The translations under genes and the position numbers were made by a program. From the NCBI GenBank assembly GCA_963734025.1, contig CAVTFR010000014.1:124001-188000 (forward strand): a stretch of 64,000 nt of DNA. The letters run 5' to 3'. Positions 16,487 to 27,235 of this stretch are shown piece by piece. The notes beneath the pieces were generated by a model, which did no database searches, was not told where the DNA came from, and saw only the letters and a program-made list of their open reading frames with translations. Position 1 is the stretch's first letter. Every line of letters starts with the position of its first letter. The stretch comes from JACVRW01 sp963734025. Lineage in GTDB: Bacteria > Actinomycetota > Thermoleophilia > Solirubrobacterales > Thermoleophilaceae.

Positions 16487-16629
16487 GCCGGCACGTGTCG
16501 TTTAGCGGGCAGACGAGATTTAGTGGTCGCTTAGGTCTGCGGGGTATACCTTTCGCCGTTGTGCAGGAGCGCGAGGCCTTCGGCCCGCGCGCAGTGAAAT
16601 CGAACTCTTAATACGGAGGAGTCCCCCGG

Positions 16630-17358
16630 ATGCGGAAGAAGACCCTCGCGGCAGCGCTGACCGGCGCGCTCGCGTTTTCCATGGTCGGCGTCGCTTACGC
16701 CGACATCAACGACTCGACCTTCGAGCTGTCGAAGTTCTCGGCCTCTCCGGCCAAGAGCGGCACCAAGAAGAAGCCGAAGCCCGTGACCCTCAAGCTCGGC
16801 GTCAAGGGCGGCACGAAGAGCGGCGCCGGCCAGGCGTCGACCTCGACCGCTCTGAAGATCACCCTGCCGAAGGGCCTCAACTGGAACGGCAAGGCGTGGG
16901 CGAAGAGCAAGCGCTGCTCGGTCTCGAAGGCCACGCAGGCCAAGAGCGACTCGGTCTGCCCGAAGGGCTCGAAGATCGGCTCCGGCCACGTGGATGCAGT
17001 CGCGCTCGGCACCAAGGAGCCGATCGACGTCAACGCCTACGTGACCTCCTCCGGCAACCTCGGCCTCTTCCTGAAGGCCGATGTGCCGCTCTCGATCCGC
17101 GTCATGCTCGAGGGCAAGGTCAAGGGCAACGTCATCACCGTCGCCATTCCGCCGCAGATCCAGGAGCCGCTGCCGAACGTCCCGTCGGCGATCGAGACCC
17201 TGAGCTTCGGCCTCAACGGCAAGACGAAGGTGGACGGCAAGTCGCGCGGCGTCGTCGAGTCGACGTCCTGCTCCGGCGGCAAGTGGACCCTGAAGTTCGA
17301 GAACATCGTGACGGACGGCAAGCTGTCCGACACCCGCAGCGTCAGCTGCAAGAAGTAG
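16630..17358 (+). CDS. secreted Lys-rich protein, paralogue of the gene at 14907
   Basis: 242 residues. ACGGAGGAG at about 16614-16622 is a good ribosome site. The signal peptide ends VGVAYA at about residue 24. The mature protein is rich in Lys, Ser and Gly, contains five Cys and the shared segment IPPQIQEPLPNVPSAIETLS (about residues 178-197), and ends in a beta-rich region with paired Cys. High translation is suggested by the ribosome site, uniform codon choice and a strong terminator. The family is not recognised. It may be an abundant exported or wall-associated protein; this is inference. Confidence 0.7.
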   Translation: MRKKTLAAALTGALAFSMVGVAYADINDSTFELSKFSASPAKSGTKKKPKPVTLKLGVKGGTKSGAGQASTSTALKITLPKGLNWNGKAWAKSKRCSVSKATQAKSDSVCPKGSKIGSGHVDAVALGTKEPIDVNAYVTSSGNLGLFLKADVPLSIRVMLEGKVKGNVITVAIPPQIQEPLPNVPSAIETLSFGLNGKTKVDGKSRGVVESTSCSGGKWTLKFENIVTDGKLSDTRSVSCKK

Positions 17359-17374
17359 AGAAGTTCTGACCGGA

Positions 17375-17405
17375 CCGGCCCCGCCTCCGAACGAGGCGGG
17401 GCCGG
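17375..17405 (+). terminator. strong intrinsic terminator hairpin
   Basis: A 13-bp perfect stem with a 5-base CGAAC loop: CCGGCCCCGCCTC at 17375-17387 pairs with GAGGCGGGGCCGG at 17393-17405. It follows the secreted protein gene by 16 bases. No long T-tract is present, as is common in very GC-rich genomes. Confidence 0.8.
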
Positions 17406-17441
17406 ACGAGTCGGCAGGCCGTCAGCCACAATCCCGTGGCG

Positions 17442-18329
17442 ATGGCCGTTGCCTGGACTCTGCTCGGCGCGCCGCTCGACTCGTCGGGCGGGGGCCGCGG
17501 CGAAGAGCGGGCGCCGGCGCTTCTGCGTGAGGCCGGGCTCGCCGAGCGGCTCGGGCTCTCCGACGCGGGCGACGTTGTCGGCCCGCTCCGTGACCAGGTG
17601 CGCGATCCCGCCACCGGCGTGATCGCCGCCGGCCAGCTCGTCGACGCGTCGAGCGCATTGCGCGATGCCGTCGCTGCCGCGCTCGAGCGCGGCGAGCGCC
17701 CGTTCGTGCTGGGGGGCGACTGCAGCGTCCTGCCCGGCGCGCTGGCCGGCGCCCGCGTGGCTGCCGGGCCGTTGGCGCTGTGGATGGTCGACGGCCACCC
17801 GGACGCGCTCGACGGTGAGAGCTCGCCGACCGGCGAGGCGGCCGACATGGACCTGGCACTCGTGCTCGGGCGCGGGCCTCGCGCGCTGACCGGCCTGGCG
17901 GGGGAGACGCCAATAGTCGAGCCGGACAACGTCACGCTCATCGGGCACCGCCCGGCCGAGCTCGACAGCGACGTCGCCGCGGAGCTCGCGCTCGTGCCGG
18001 CCGGGGTCGAGCAGACGACCGCCCCGGAGCTCCGCCGCCGCGGCGCCGAGCGCGTCGCGTGGGCGACGCTCGCGTCTGGCCGGGGCCGCCCGGTGTGGCT
18101 CCACGTAGACCTCGACGCCCTCGACGGACGCGAGCTGCCGGCGGTGACCTATGCACAGCCGCAGGGCCTCAGCTGGGCGGAGTTCGTCGAGCTGCTCGAG
18201 CCGCTGATCGCCGCACCGGACCTCGCCGGGATGAGCCTCGCGGACTTCGACGCCGACCACGGCCACGCGCGACAGCATGCGAGGCGCGTGGTGGACGCCC
18301 TGCAGTCGGCGTTCTCAGGCGCCCGCTAG
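17442..18329 (+). CDS. ureohydrolase (arginase/agmatinase) family protein with a Cys-substituted metal motif
   Basis: About 295 residues. The three family motifs are present but altered. GGDCS (about residue 94) has Cys where arginases have the metal-ligand His. DGHPD stands for DAHxD. VDLDALDG stands for DxDxxDP. LADFDADHG is near the C-terminus. The fold is therefore arginase-like, but the binuclear Mn site may be changed, so the substrate (agmatine, guanidino acid, formiminoglutamate or other) is open. The start ATG has CACAAT 9 nt upstream. It is convergent with sufB. Confidence 0.72.
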   Translation: MAVAWTLLGAPLDSSGGGRGEERAPALLREAGLAERLGLSDAGDVVGPLRDQVRDPATGVIAAGQLVDASSALRDAVAAALERGERPFVLGGDCSVLPGALAGARVAAGPLALWMVDGHPDALDGESSPTGEAADMDLALVLGRGPRALTGLAGETPIVEPDNVTLIGHRPAELDSDVAAELALVPAGVEQTTAPELRRRGAERVAWATLASGRGRPVWLHVDLDALDGRELPAVTYAQPQGLSWAEFVELLEPLIAAPDLAGMSLADFDADHGHARQHARRVVDALQSAFSGAR

Positions 18330-18353
18330 CGCGGCCGCCCGTCCGAGGCCGGA

Positions 18354-19754
18354 CTAGCCGATGCTGCCGACCATCTCGAGCTGAATCAGGCGGTTCAGCT
18401 CGACGGCGTACTCCATCGGCAGCTCCTTCGTGACCGGCTCGATGAAGCCGTTCACGATCATCGCCGCCGCCTCCTCCTCGGTGAGGCCGCGCGACTGCAG
18501 GTAGAAGAGCTGCTCGTCGGAGATCTTGCCGACCACGGCCTCGTGGGCCACGGTGACGTGCGGGTTCTGGATCTGGATGTCGGGCCAGGTGTCCGAGCGC
18601 GAGCGGTCGTCCATCATCAGGCCGTCGCACTGGACGTGGGCCTTCGAGCCCTGCGAGTTGTGGCCCATGCGGACGAGGCCGCGGTAGCCCATGATCCCGC
18701 CGTCCTTGGAGATCGACTTGGCGAGGATGTTCGAGGTCGTGTTGGGCGCGAGGTGGACGACCTTGGCGCCGGTGTCCTTCCAGACGTCGCCCGACGCGAC
18801 GCCGACGTTCAGGTGGTCGGCGCGGGCGCCCTCCCCGATCAGGAAAGAGCCGGGGTAGAGCATGACCTTCTTGGCGCCCATCGAGCCGCCGACCCACTCG
18901 ACCGTGCCGTGAGCCTCGACGATGGCGCGCTTGGTGTTCAGGTTGAAGACGTCCTTCGACCAGTTCTGGACGGTCGTGTAGCGCGCCTTCGCGCCCTCCT
19001 TGACGAAGATCTCGACGACCGCGGAGTGCATCGAGTTGACGCTGTAGGTCTGCGCCGTGCAGCCCTCGATGTAGTTCACGTCCGAGCCCTCGTCGGCGAT
19101 GATCAGCGTGTGCTCGAAGGTGCCTTCGCCCGAGCCCTCCATGCGGAAATAGGCCTGGAGCGGCAGGTCGACCTTCACGCCCTTGGGCACGTACAGGAAC
19201 GAGCCGCCCGACCAGACGGCGCCGTGCAGCGCGGAGAACTTGTTGTCCTGCGGCGGCACGCACTTGTTCATGAAGTACTCGCGCACGAGGTCCTCGTGCT
19301 CGGTGACCGCCGTGTCCATGGCGCAGAAGATGATCCCGAGGTCCGCGTACTCCTTCTTGAGGCCCTCGTAGAAGGGCTCCTGGCGCCATACGCCGACGAC
19401 GCCCGCTAGGTGCTCGCGCTCCGCCTGCGGGATGCCGAGCTTCTCGAAGGTGTCCTTCTGCTCCTTCGGAACGTCGTCCCAGCTGTCGTAGCGGCCGGCC
19501 TCGGGCGGCGAGTAGAGGACGAGCTCGGACAGGTCGAGGTCCGACAGGTCGACGCCCCAGGTCGGGATCGGCTTGCGCTCGAAGATCTCGAACGACTTGA
19601 CGCGCTTTTCGCGCATCCAGTCGGGCTCGCCCTTGATCTTGGAGAGCTCCTCGATGACCTCACGGCTCACGCCCTTCTTGGCGACGAGCTGGCCCTGGTC
19701 GTTCTCCTTGATCTCGCTGGGCTTGCTGATTCGAGTCTTGTCCGTTGCTGCCAT
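18354..19754 (-). CDS. sufB: Fe-S cluster scaffold subunit SufB
   Basis: 466 residues, typical of SufB. It shows the segments MREKRVKSFEIFERKPIPTW, GSFLYVPKGVKV, DEGSDVNYIEGC (conserved Cys), VQNWSKDVFNLNTKRA, and the C-terminal GFIEPVTKELPMEYAVELN. SufB with SufC and SufD forms the SufBCD scaffold on which Fe-S clusters are built from persulfide handed over by SufS/SufU. It is separated from the rest of the suf genes by a 2.6-kb disrupted region and has its own palindromic element immediately upstream. Confidence 0.96.
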   Translation of the reverse strand: MAATDKTRISKPSEIKENDQGQLVAKKGVSREVIEELSKIKGEPDWMREKRVKSFEIFERKPIPTWGVDLSDLDLSELVLYSPPEAGRYDSWDDVPKEQKDTFEKLGIPQAEREHLAGVVGVWRQEPFYEGLKKEYADLGIIFCAMDTAVTEHEDLVREYFMNKCVPPQDNKFSALHGAVWSGGSFLYVPKGVKVDLPLQAYFRMEGSGEGTFEHTLIIADEGSDVNYIEGCTAQTYSVNSMHSAVVEIFVKEGAKARYTTVQNWSKDVFNLNTKRAIVEAHGTVEWVGGSMGAKKVMLYPGSFLIGEGARADHLNVGVASGDVWKDTGAKVVHLAPNTTSNILAKSISKDGGIMGYRGLVRMGHNSQGSKAHVQCDGLMMDDRSRSDTWPDIQIQNPHVTVAHEAVVGKISDEQLFYLQSRGLTEEEAAAMIVNGFIEPVTKELPMEYAVELNRLIQLEMVGSIG

Positions 19755-19763
19755 GGGCGTCAG

Positions 19764-19788
19764 ATATCCGTTCTCCGAGGTCGGATAT
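19764..19788 (-). promoter_or_regulatory. 25-bp palindromic candidate operator before sufB
   Basis: ATATCCG and CGGATAT are perfect inverted 7-bp arms separated by 11 bases, ending 9 nt before the sufB ATG. The overall length (25 bp), the ATA...TAT ends and a GAC inside the left arm recall IscR-type sites. On the minus strand TAGAAT (19797-19792), a good -10 hexamer, lies just upstream, so a bound repressor would cover the start point. The Rrf2-family regulator at 26092 is the natural candidate to bind it. Confidence 0.5.
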
Positions 19789-19794
19789 GTAATT

Positions 19795-20508
19795 CTAGCG
19801 CCGCGACCCGCGGAGCGATTCGCGCTCGGGCACGATCATCTGCAGCTTCCCGCCGGATGAGCGCTCGAGCGCGTCGACGGTCTCGACCTCGACCGCCGGC
19901 CGCGGCACGGGTGCACCGCCACACCGCCCATGTGCAGCACCTCCTCGGCCCGGCCCTCGAGCGAGCGCACACGCATCAGGCTCCTGCCGCAGGGACATGG
20001 CTCGGGCTCGATCGCCACGAGGTCGCTGACCTCGAAGCGGATCAGCGGTACGACGCGGTTGAACAGGTTGGTCACGAGCAGGCGGGCCCCAACCTCGCCC
20101 GGGGGCACGGGCGCGCCGTCCTCGTCGACGTTCTCGACGATGCACATGTCGTCGAACAGGTGCATCGAGCCCTGGGGGCAGTCGTGGCCGTAGAGGCCTC
20201 GGTGGTCGCGTAGAAGTTGTAGGGGCGCACGCCCAAGGCCTCCTCGAGGCGGGCCCGCAGGGAGGGGAGAGCGGCTCGCTGCTGGTGAAGAGCGCGTCGA
20301 GCTGGAGCCCGAGCCGTCCGGCGAGCTGTTCCTCGGCCAGCAGTCCCATCACCGACGGGTAGCCGTTCAGGTGGTGGGGCTGGAAGTCGTTCAGTTGCGC
20401 GACGAGCTCGGGCAGCGGCTGAGTCACGCTGAGCCCAAGCATGCGATGTAGGCCGATGTCCAGGAAGTGCGCCCCGCGGTGGCTCATGCGCGTGGAGGCG
20501 GCGCCGCC
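19795..20508 (-). pseudogene. broken PaaK-like (phenylacetate-CoA ligase family) gene fragment
   Basis: Read across at least three frame changes (near 20265, 20202 and 19915), the translation gives pieces of an AMP-forming CoA ligase of the PaaK group: TQPLPELVAQLNDFQPHHLN, TSSEPLSP, a VRPYNFYATTE segment, FNRVVPLIRFEVSDLVAIEP, CPCGRSLM and a C-terminal DALERSSGGKLQMIVPE. The N-terminal half of the enzyme is missing. The frame changes fall at short homopolymer or C/G-rich spots, so sequence error is as likely as true decay. The stop codon lies just upstream of the sufB operator. Confidence 0.7.
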
Positions 20509-20740
20509 GACCGCAAAGAAGAGGTCCTCCTTCGACGCGAGTTCGAGTAGACGGCGCCCTGCGTGTAGCCGGCCTCGGCGGCCACCGCGTCCAGCGAGGT
20601 GGCGTGGAAGCCCTCGGCGACGGGGGCGCACGGCGGCGTCGACGAGCGCGGACCGGGTGAGGGCCTGCCGCTCGGCCGCGGTGGGATCCCCAGCGCGAGC
20701 CTGCAGCGCGTCAGCAGCTCGAGATAGTCGCTCTCCACAC
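20509..20740 (-). pseudogene. TetR-type HTH fragment fused to the PaaK-like fragment
   Basis: Across two frames the sequence gives a TetR N-terminus: ERQALTRSALVDAAV, then FHATSLDAVAAEAGYTQGAV, then ASKEDLFFAV. The regulator stops there and passes directly into PaaK-like sequence in the same frame, so its ligand-binding half is absent. A normal gene would not be arranged this way. A deletion or a mis-join during assembly would explain it. GTG codons at 20740 and 20738 could have been the original start. Confidence 0.6.
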
Positions 20741-22189
<1,449 letters not shown>

Positions 22190-22190
<1 letters not shown>

Positions 22191-22410
22191 CCCCGAGGAG
22201 GCGCTCTCGCGGTTGCCGGGCTACGTGGCCGAGCGGACGACGGCCACGCCGGTCCGCGCCGTCCGCGCTCACGCCGACGCGCCGCAAGGTCCGTGCGCTC
22301 ACACGACAGAGCTGGGTGCCGGTGCTCGTGACAGACGCGACGGGTGATCGAGGGCTCGGACAGGATCGACCGCGTAGGCGATCGACAATCTCCGACCGAC
22401 GCGGCCGGCG
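22190..22410 (+). pseudogene. broken glutaredoxin / GST N-terminal-like fragment
   Basis: One frame reads ATPEEALSRLPGYVAERTTA, the next RRKVRALTRQSWVPVLVTDA, and a third IEGSDRI. Put together, the last two resemble the cis-Pro segment and following turn of a glutaredoxin-like or glutathione S-transferase N-terminal domain (WVPVLVTD... EGSDRI). At least two frame changes are needed and both ends are missing. It emerges from the poly-C tract, so it may be part of a mis-joined contig end rather than a true pseudogene. Confidence 0.45.
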
Positions 22411-22412
22411 TG

Positions 22413-22793
22413 CTATTCGGGCCAGCTCGCGTCGCCCGTGGTCGCGCCGCGCATCACCTTGAGCGAGAGCAGCGCGCACTTCCGGCGGGTGGGGGAGATG
22501 TCGATGCCCAGGTGGTCTATGACCCAGTCGGCGTCGAGCTTCGCCACGTCGTCGACCGGCATGCCGACCAGGTCCTCGGACGTGATCGACGCGGCGGCCT
22601 GGCTGATCGCGCAGCCCTGGCCGTGGAAGCGGAGCTCCTTGATCACGCCGTCGTCGACGACCAGGTGCACGCCGAGCTCGTCCCCGCAGAGCGGGTTGTG
22701 GTCGTGCCACTCGAGGTCATGCGGGTCGAGCTCGCCGAAATTCCGCGGGTTCTTGTAGTGCTCGAGGATGTAGTCGCGGTAGAGAGCGTCCAT
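22413..22793 (-). CDS. sufU: Fe-S assembly sulfur-relay protein SufU
   Basis: 126 residues, slightly shorter than Bacillus SufU. The zinc/persulfide ligands are in place: Cys36 and Asp38 in NPLCGDE, Cys61 in GQGCAISQA and Cys106 in RRKCALLSL. SufU takes persulfide from SufS and passes it to the SufBCD scaffold. Its ATG overlaps the SufS stop by one base. Beyond its stop lies the broken region, so the operon's 3' end here may not be real. Confidence 0.93.
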   Translation of the reverse strand: MDALYRDYILEHYKNPRNFGELDPHDLEWHDHNPLCGDELGVHLVVDDGVIKELRFHGQGCAISQAAASITSEDLVGMPVDDVAKLDADWVIDHLGIDISPTRRKCALLSLKVMRGATTGDASWPE

Positions 22794-24031
22794 CAGAGCC
22801 CGAACACCTCGCGCGCGCCCGCGAGAGCCTCGACCAGTCGGTCGACCTCGTCGCGTGCGTTGTAGACGTGGAAGGAGGCGCGGGCGGTGGCGCCCACGCC
22901 GAGCACGCGCATGAGCGGCTGCGCGCAGTGGTGGCCTGCGCGCACGCAGACGGCCTCGCGGTCGCAGAGCTCCGCGATGTCGTGGGGGTGGATGCCCTCG
23001 ATCGCGAACGGCGCGACGCCACCGCGGCGCTCGAGGTCGGTGGGTCCAAAGAGGGTGATCCCGTCGACTTCCGGCAGCCGCTCGAGCGCGTACGCCGTCA
23101 GGTCGCGCTCGTGTGCGCGCACGTGCTCCATGCCGAGTGTCGCCAGGTAGTCGATCGCCGCGCCGAGCCCGACCGCCTCGGTGGCGGCGGACGTGCCGGC
23201 CTCGAACTTGAAGGGCAGCTCGTTCCAGGTCGAGCGCTCGCGCTCGACACGCGAGATCATGTGGCCGCCGCCGAGGAACGGCGGCATCGCCTCGAGCAGC
23301 TCACGGCGGCCGTGCAGCATGCCGATCGTGGGGCCGAGCGCCTTGTGGCCGGTCCAGGCGTAGAAGTCCGGGTCGAGCTCGCCCAGGTCGACGGGCATCT
23401 GCGGCACGGCCTGCGCGCCGTCGACGACCGTCACCGCGCCGGCCGCCCGGGCGCGGCGGACGATCTCCGCCACGGGGTTGATCGTGCCGAGCACGTTTGA
23501 CACATGCGCGAACGCCACGAGCTTCACGCGGCCCTCGGCGAGCACCGCGTCGAGCTCGTCGAGCGACAGCTCGAAGCTGTCGGTGAGCGTCAGGTAGCGC
23601 AGCCGCGCGCCGGTCGCCTCGCAGAGCATCTGCCAGGGGACGATGTTCGAGTGGTGCTCCATCTCCGTGATGAGCACCTCGTCGCCGGGGCCGATGTTCG
23701 CGCGCCCCCACGAATAGGCGACCAGGTTGATGGCCTCGGTCGCGTTGCGGGTGAAGATCGAGCAGGCCGGGTCCCAGCCGACGAACTGGGCGATGCGCGT
23801 GCGCGCCGACTCGAAGGCGTCGGTCGACTCGCGCGCGAGCTCGTACACGCCGCGATGGATCGGCGCGTAGGACGAGCTTTGGAACTCGTCCATCGCCTCG
23901 ATCACCTGGCGAGGGCGCTGGGCCGTCGCGGCGGAGTCGAGGTAGGCGACGCGCCTGCCGTCGAACACTCGGTTCAGGACCGGGAAGTCGGCCCGGACGT
24001 CGACGAGCGGGTGCTCGGCGGTCGCAGCCAT
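22793..24031 (-). CDS. sufS: cysteine desulfurase SufS
   Basis: 412 residues. It is a class V aminotransferase-fold enzyme of group II. The PLP-binding Lys is in AWTGHKALGPTIG (about residue 230), ITEMEHHSN lies in the substrate region, and the catalytic Cys is in RAGHHCAQPLM (about residue 365). It removes sulfur from cysteine as an enzyme persulfide for SufU and SufBCD. It may draw on cysteine made by the CysO route encoded 8 kb away. TGATG overlaps couple it to SufD and SufU. Confidence 0.95.
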   Translation of the reverse strand: MAATAEHPLVDVRADFPVLNRVFDGRRVAYLDSAATAQRPRQVIEAMDEFQSSSYAPIHRGVYELARESTDAFESARTRIAQFVGWDPACSIFTRNATEAINLVAYSWGRANIGPGDEVLITEMEHHSNIVPWQMLCEATGARLRYLTLTDSFELSLDELDAVLAEGRVKLVAFAHVSNVLGTINPVAEIVRRARAAGAVTVVDGAQAVPQMPVDLGELDPDFYAWTGHKALGPTIGMLHGRRELLEAMPPFLGGGHMISRVERERSTWNELPFKFEAGTSAATEAVGLGAAIDYLATLGMEHVRAHERDLTAYALERLPEVDGITLFGPTDLERRGGVAPFAIEGIHPHDIAELCDREAVCVRAGHHCAQPLMRVLGVGATARASFHVYNARDEVDRLVEALAGAREVFGL

Positions 24032-25342
24032 CAGGTCGCCTCTGCGCGCTCCCCGATGAACTCGCGCACCTGCTCCTCGGCGCCATGCAGCTTCTCCGCG
24101 ACGCGCCGGCGCACGAGGTCCTCGAGCCCCGGGTCCTCGAGCCGCTGCACGACCTCCTCGAAGTAGCCCTCGACGAGCACGCGCACCGCCTCGGCGCGCG
24201 AGATGCCGCGGGTCATCATGTAGAAGATCTGCTCAGGGTCGAGCTCGCCGACGGTGCCGCCGTGCGAGGCCTTGACGTTGTCGACCTCGACGATCAGCGA
24301 CGGGATGGCGTCGCCCTTCGCCTTCGGCGAGAGCAGCATCTGGTGCGTCTGGAGGTAGGTGTCCACATCGGTCGCCTTCGGGATGATGTGGATGAGCCCC
24401 TCGTACGAGGCCCGCGAGTCGCCGGTGAGGGCCCCCTTCCAGACGGTGTCGCCGGTTGTGTGCGCCGCCTCGTGGCGGTCGCTCGTGAACAAATCGAGAT
24501 GCTCGTTGCGCTCGGTGAAGTAGAGCCCTGTGTGCTTCATGTCCGAGCCCGGCTCGGCGGTGATGATGTCGAGCGTCTGCTTCGTCAGGTGGCCGCCGAG
24601 GTGAATCGGGACCCACTTGACGCGCGCGTCGCGGCCGATCTCGACGCGCCGTGTCGACAGGTCGTAGACCTCGCCGCGGCCCCAGTCCTGGTAGTGGGCG
24701 AGGTCGACCTGAGCACCCGGCAGCGCGTACAGCTCGAAGGCGCCCGAGTGGAGCGCCTGGCCCTCGAAGTCGGGGGCGACGAAGTACTCGCGCAGCTTGC
24801 ACTCGGAGTTCTCGCCGACGACGGCGAGCGTGTGCGCCCACTGCGCGGTGCCGGGCTCGTCGATCAGCCAGACCACCTGGATCGGCTTCTCGATCTGGAC
24901 GTTCTTCGGGACGTGGACGAAGACGCCGCCGGTCCAGAACGCCGCCGTGCCGGCTGCGAACTTGGCCTCGTCGTACGGGAGCCGCTTCGCGAAGTAGGGC
25001 TCCACCAGCTCCGGGACCTCCTCGACGGCGCGCTCGAGCGGCATCACGGTGATGCGCTCGTCGGCGACGTCGGAGTACACGACGCTCGCGCCGTGCTGGA
25101 CGATCAGAGCGGCGTGCTCCTCGTCGCCGAGGTCGTCACGGACGATCTGCGGCAGCTCCTCGACCGGCTCGTAGCGCTTGGGCTCGAGCGCGTCGAGGTC
25201 GAGCCCGCGCAGGCTCGTCGTCCAGAAGCCGGAGCGGCGCCAGGTCGGGACCGGCTCGGCCTCGTAGGCCTCGAGCGCGGCGCGGCGGCGGGTCTCGACG
25301 AGGCCGGAAGCACCCGGCTCGGCCGGGTGCGCACGGATGGAC

Positions 25343-25353
<11 letters not shown>
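24031..25353 (-). CDS. sufD: Fe-S cluster assembly subunit SufD
   Basis: 440 residues from the GTG at 25353, which lies inside the end of sufC (11-base overlap) with GAGGAGG about 10 nt upstream. The sequence has the SufD beta-helix pattern, SGFWTTSLRGLDLDALEPKRY near the N-terminus, and the C-terminal SHGGTVGELDPEQIFYMMTRG with conserved His/Glu. It partners SufB and SufC in the SufBC2D complex. The first 19 residues of the longer open frame are rejected because they lie far inside sufC. Confidence 0.94.
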
Positions 25354-26091
<738 letters not shown>

Positions 26092-26095
<4 letters not shown>

Positions 26096-26556
26096 GCGGT
26101 AACGGTCTCCGTTTGCTTCCGGGTGCGAGACGGCCTGGCCAGATCGGCCAGCGTCATCTCGTTCAGGGTGCGGACGATGGACCCCTGTACGCGGGTCCAC
26201 AGCAGCTTGGTGGGGCAGGGGTCGTGGCCCTCCTGGCCCTCGCGGACGCATACGAGCGTCCCGTCCGGGTCGGCGCTGATGCACTCGATCGGGGCAATGT
26301 CGCCCTCGAGCGCGCGCACGACCTCGGCCATCGTGATGTCCTCTGCCTCGCGCGCGAGCGTGTAGCCGCCGTGCGCGCCGCGCCGGGACTCCACGAGCCC
26401 GGCCTTCCGCAGGCGCTGCACGAGGTGCTCGAGGTAGGCCAGCGGCAGGCCCTCGGCGTCGGCGATCGAGCCGAGCGAGATCGGCTTGCCCGCGTCGCTC
26501 TTGGCCAGATGGGCCATCACGCGGACGCCGTACTCGGCTTTGGTCGAGAACATCAT
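26092..26556 (-). CDS. Rrf2/IscR-family Fe-S-sensing regulator of the SUF operon
   Basis: About 154 residues from the ATG at 26556 (a second ATG follows at 26553). The N-terminal winged helix is typical: FSTKAEYGVRVMAHLA, then LPLAYLEHLVQRLRKAGLVES and RGAHGGYTLAR. Three Cys in the C-terminal half (CISADPDGTLVC then, eleven residues later, Cys in HDPCPTK) match the cluster-binding loop of IscR-type proteins, so it probably senses Fe-S status. It is the first gene of the SUF operon, implying autoregulation. The palindrome ACTCGGCGAGT (26570-26580) just upstream is a possible operator. Confidence 0.9.
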
Positions 26557-26602
26557 CGATTCAAATCCTACTCGGCGAGTCGGAGAAACCCGGGGCGTTT
26601 GC

Positions 26603-27208
26603 TCAACTCTCCGCTTCGAGCAGTCGCAGGTCGTGCGCAAGCCGCTCGGGCGTGGCCTCGGAGCCCGGGAAGCCGACCCGCTGATAGCCCTTGGCGTCGA
26701 CGAGCGTGATGCGCGCCAGGTGCTCCTCGGTCACCGACTGGGGCTTGATGAAGAAGCCGTCCCAGAGCGGCTCGAGTTCCTCCCGGGAGCCGAGGACGAA
26801 GTCGATGCGGCCGAGCGCGTGCTGCTCTGAGAGGAACGCTTTGGCCCTTTGGGGGGTGTCGCGCGGCGGGTCCACCGCGACCGCGAGCGCGGGCAGGTCG
26901 TGCCCGAGCTGATCGAGGGCGCCTCGTACGGTTTGGGCCTGGATCGGGCAGGTGTCCTCGCAGGTCGTGTAGAGGAAGGTCACGACAACCGGGCTGCCGC
27001 GCAGGGAGCGCATGCTCACGGTCTCCCCGTCCTGATTCCTGAGGCGGAAGTCCGGGGCGCGGACGCCTCCTGGCATGCGCGCGCCCTCGAAGCCGCTTGT
27101 CGCCGTGGCGGTATCGCCGTCTTTGTCGCTGCGGGTCGCGGCGAAAGCGATCGCTCCGAGGGATAAGACAGCGAGTAGGAAGAGGGTGATGAGCACCCGC
27201 GGGTTCAC
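26603..27208 (-). CDS. SCO1/SenC-family copper chaperone or thiol reductase
   Basis: 201 residues from a GTG. Residues 1-24 form a signal anchor. The thioredoxin-like domain carries the copper-binding CxxxC in TTCEDTCPI (about residues 82-86) and the later His ligand in EEHLARITLVD. Family members load CuA of cytochrome oxidase or act as thiol reductases at the outer face of the membrane. It lies next to a cupredoxin lipoprotein, which fits a copper-related pair, though no oxidase gene is in the window. Confidence 0.9.
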   Translation of the reverse strand: MNPRVLITLFLLAVLSLGAIAFAATRSDKDGDTATATSGFEGARMPGGVRAPDFRLRNQDGETVSMRSLRGSPVVVTFLYTTCEDTCPIQAQTVRGALDQLGHDLPALAVAVDPPRDTPQRAKAFLSEQHALGRIDFVLGSREELEPLWDGFFIKPQSVTEEHLARITLVDAKGYQRVGFPGSEATPERLAHDLRLLEAES

Positions 27209-27235
27209 GGTGCTCGGGAGCGTAGAGAGCGGCCC

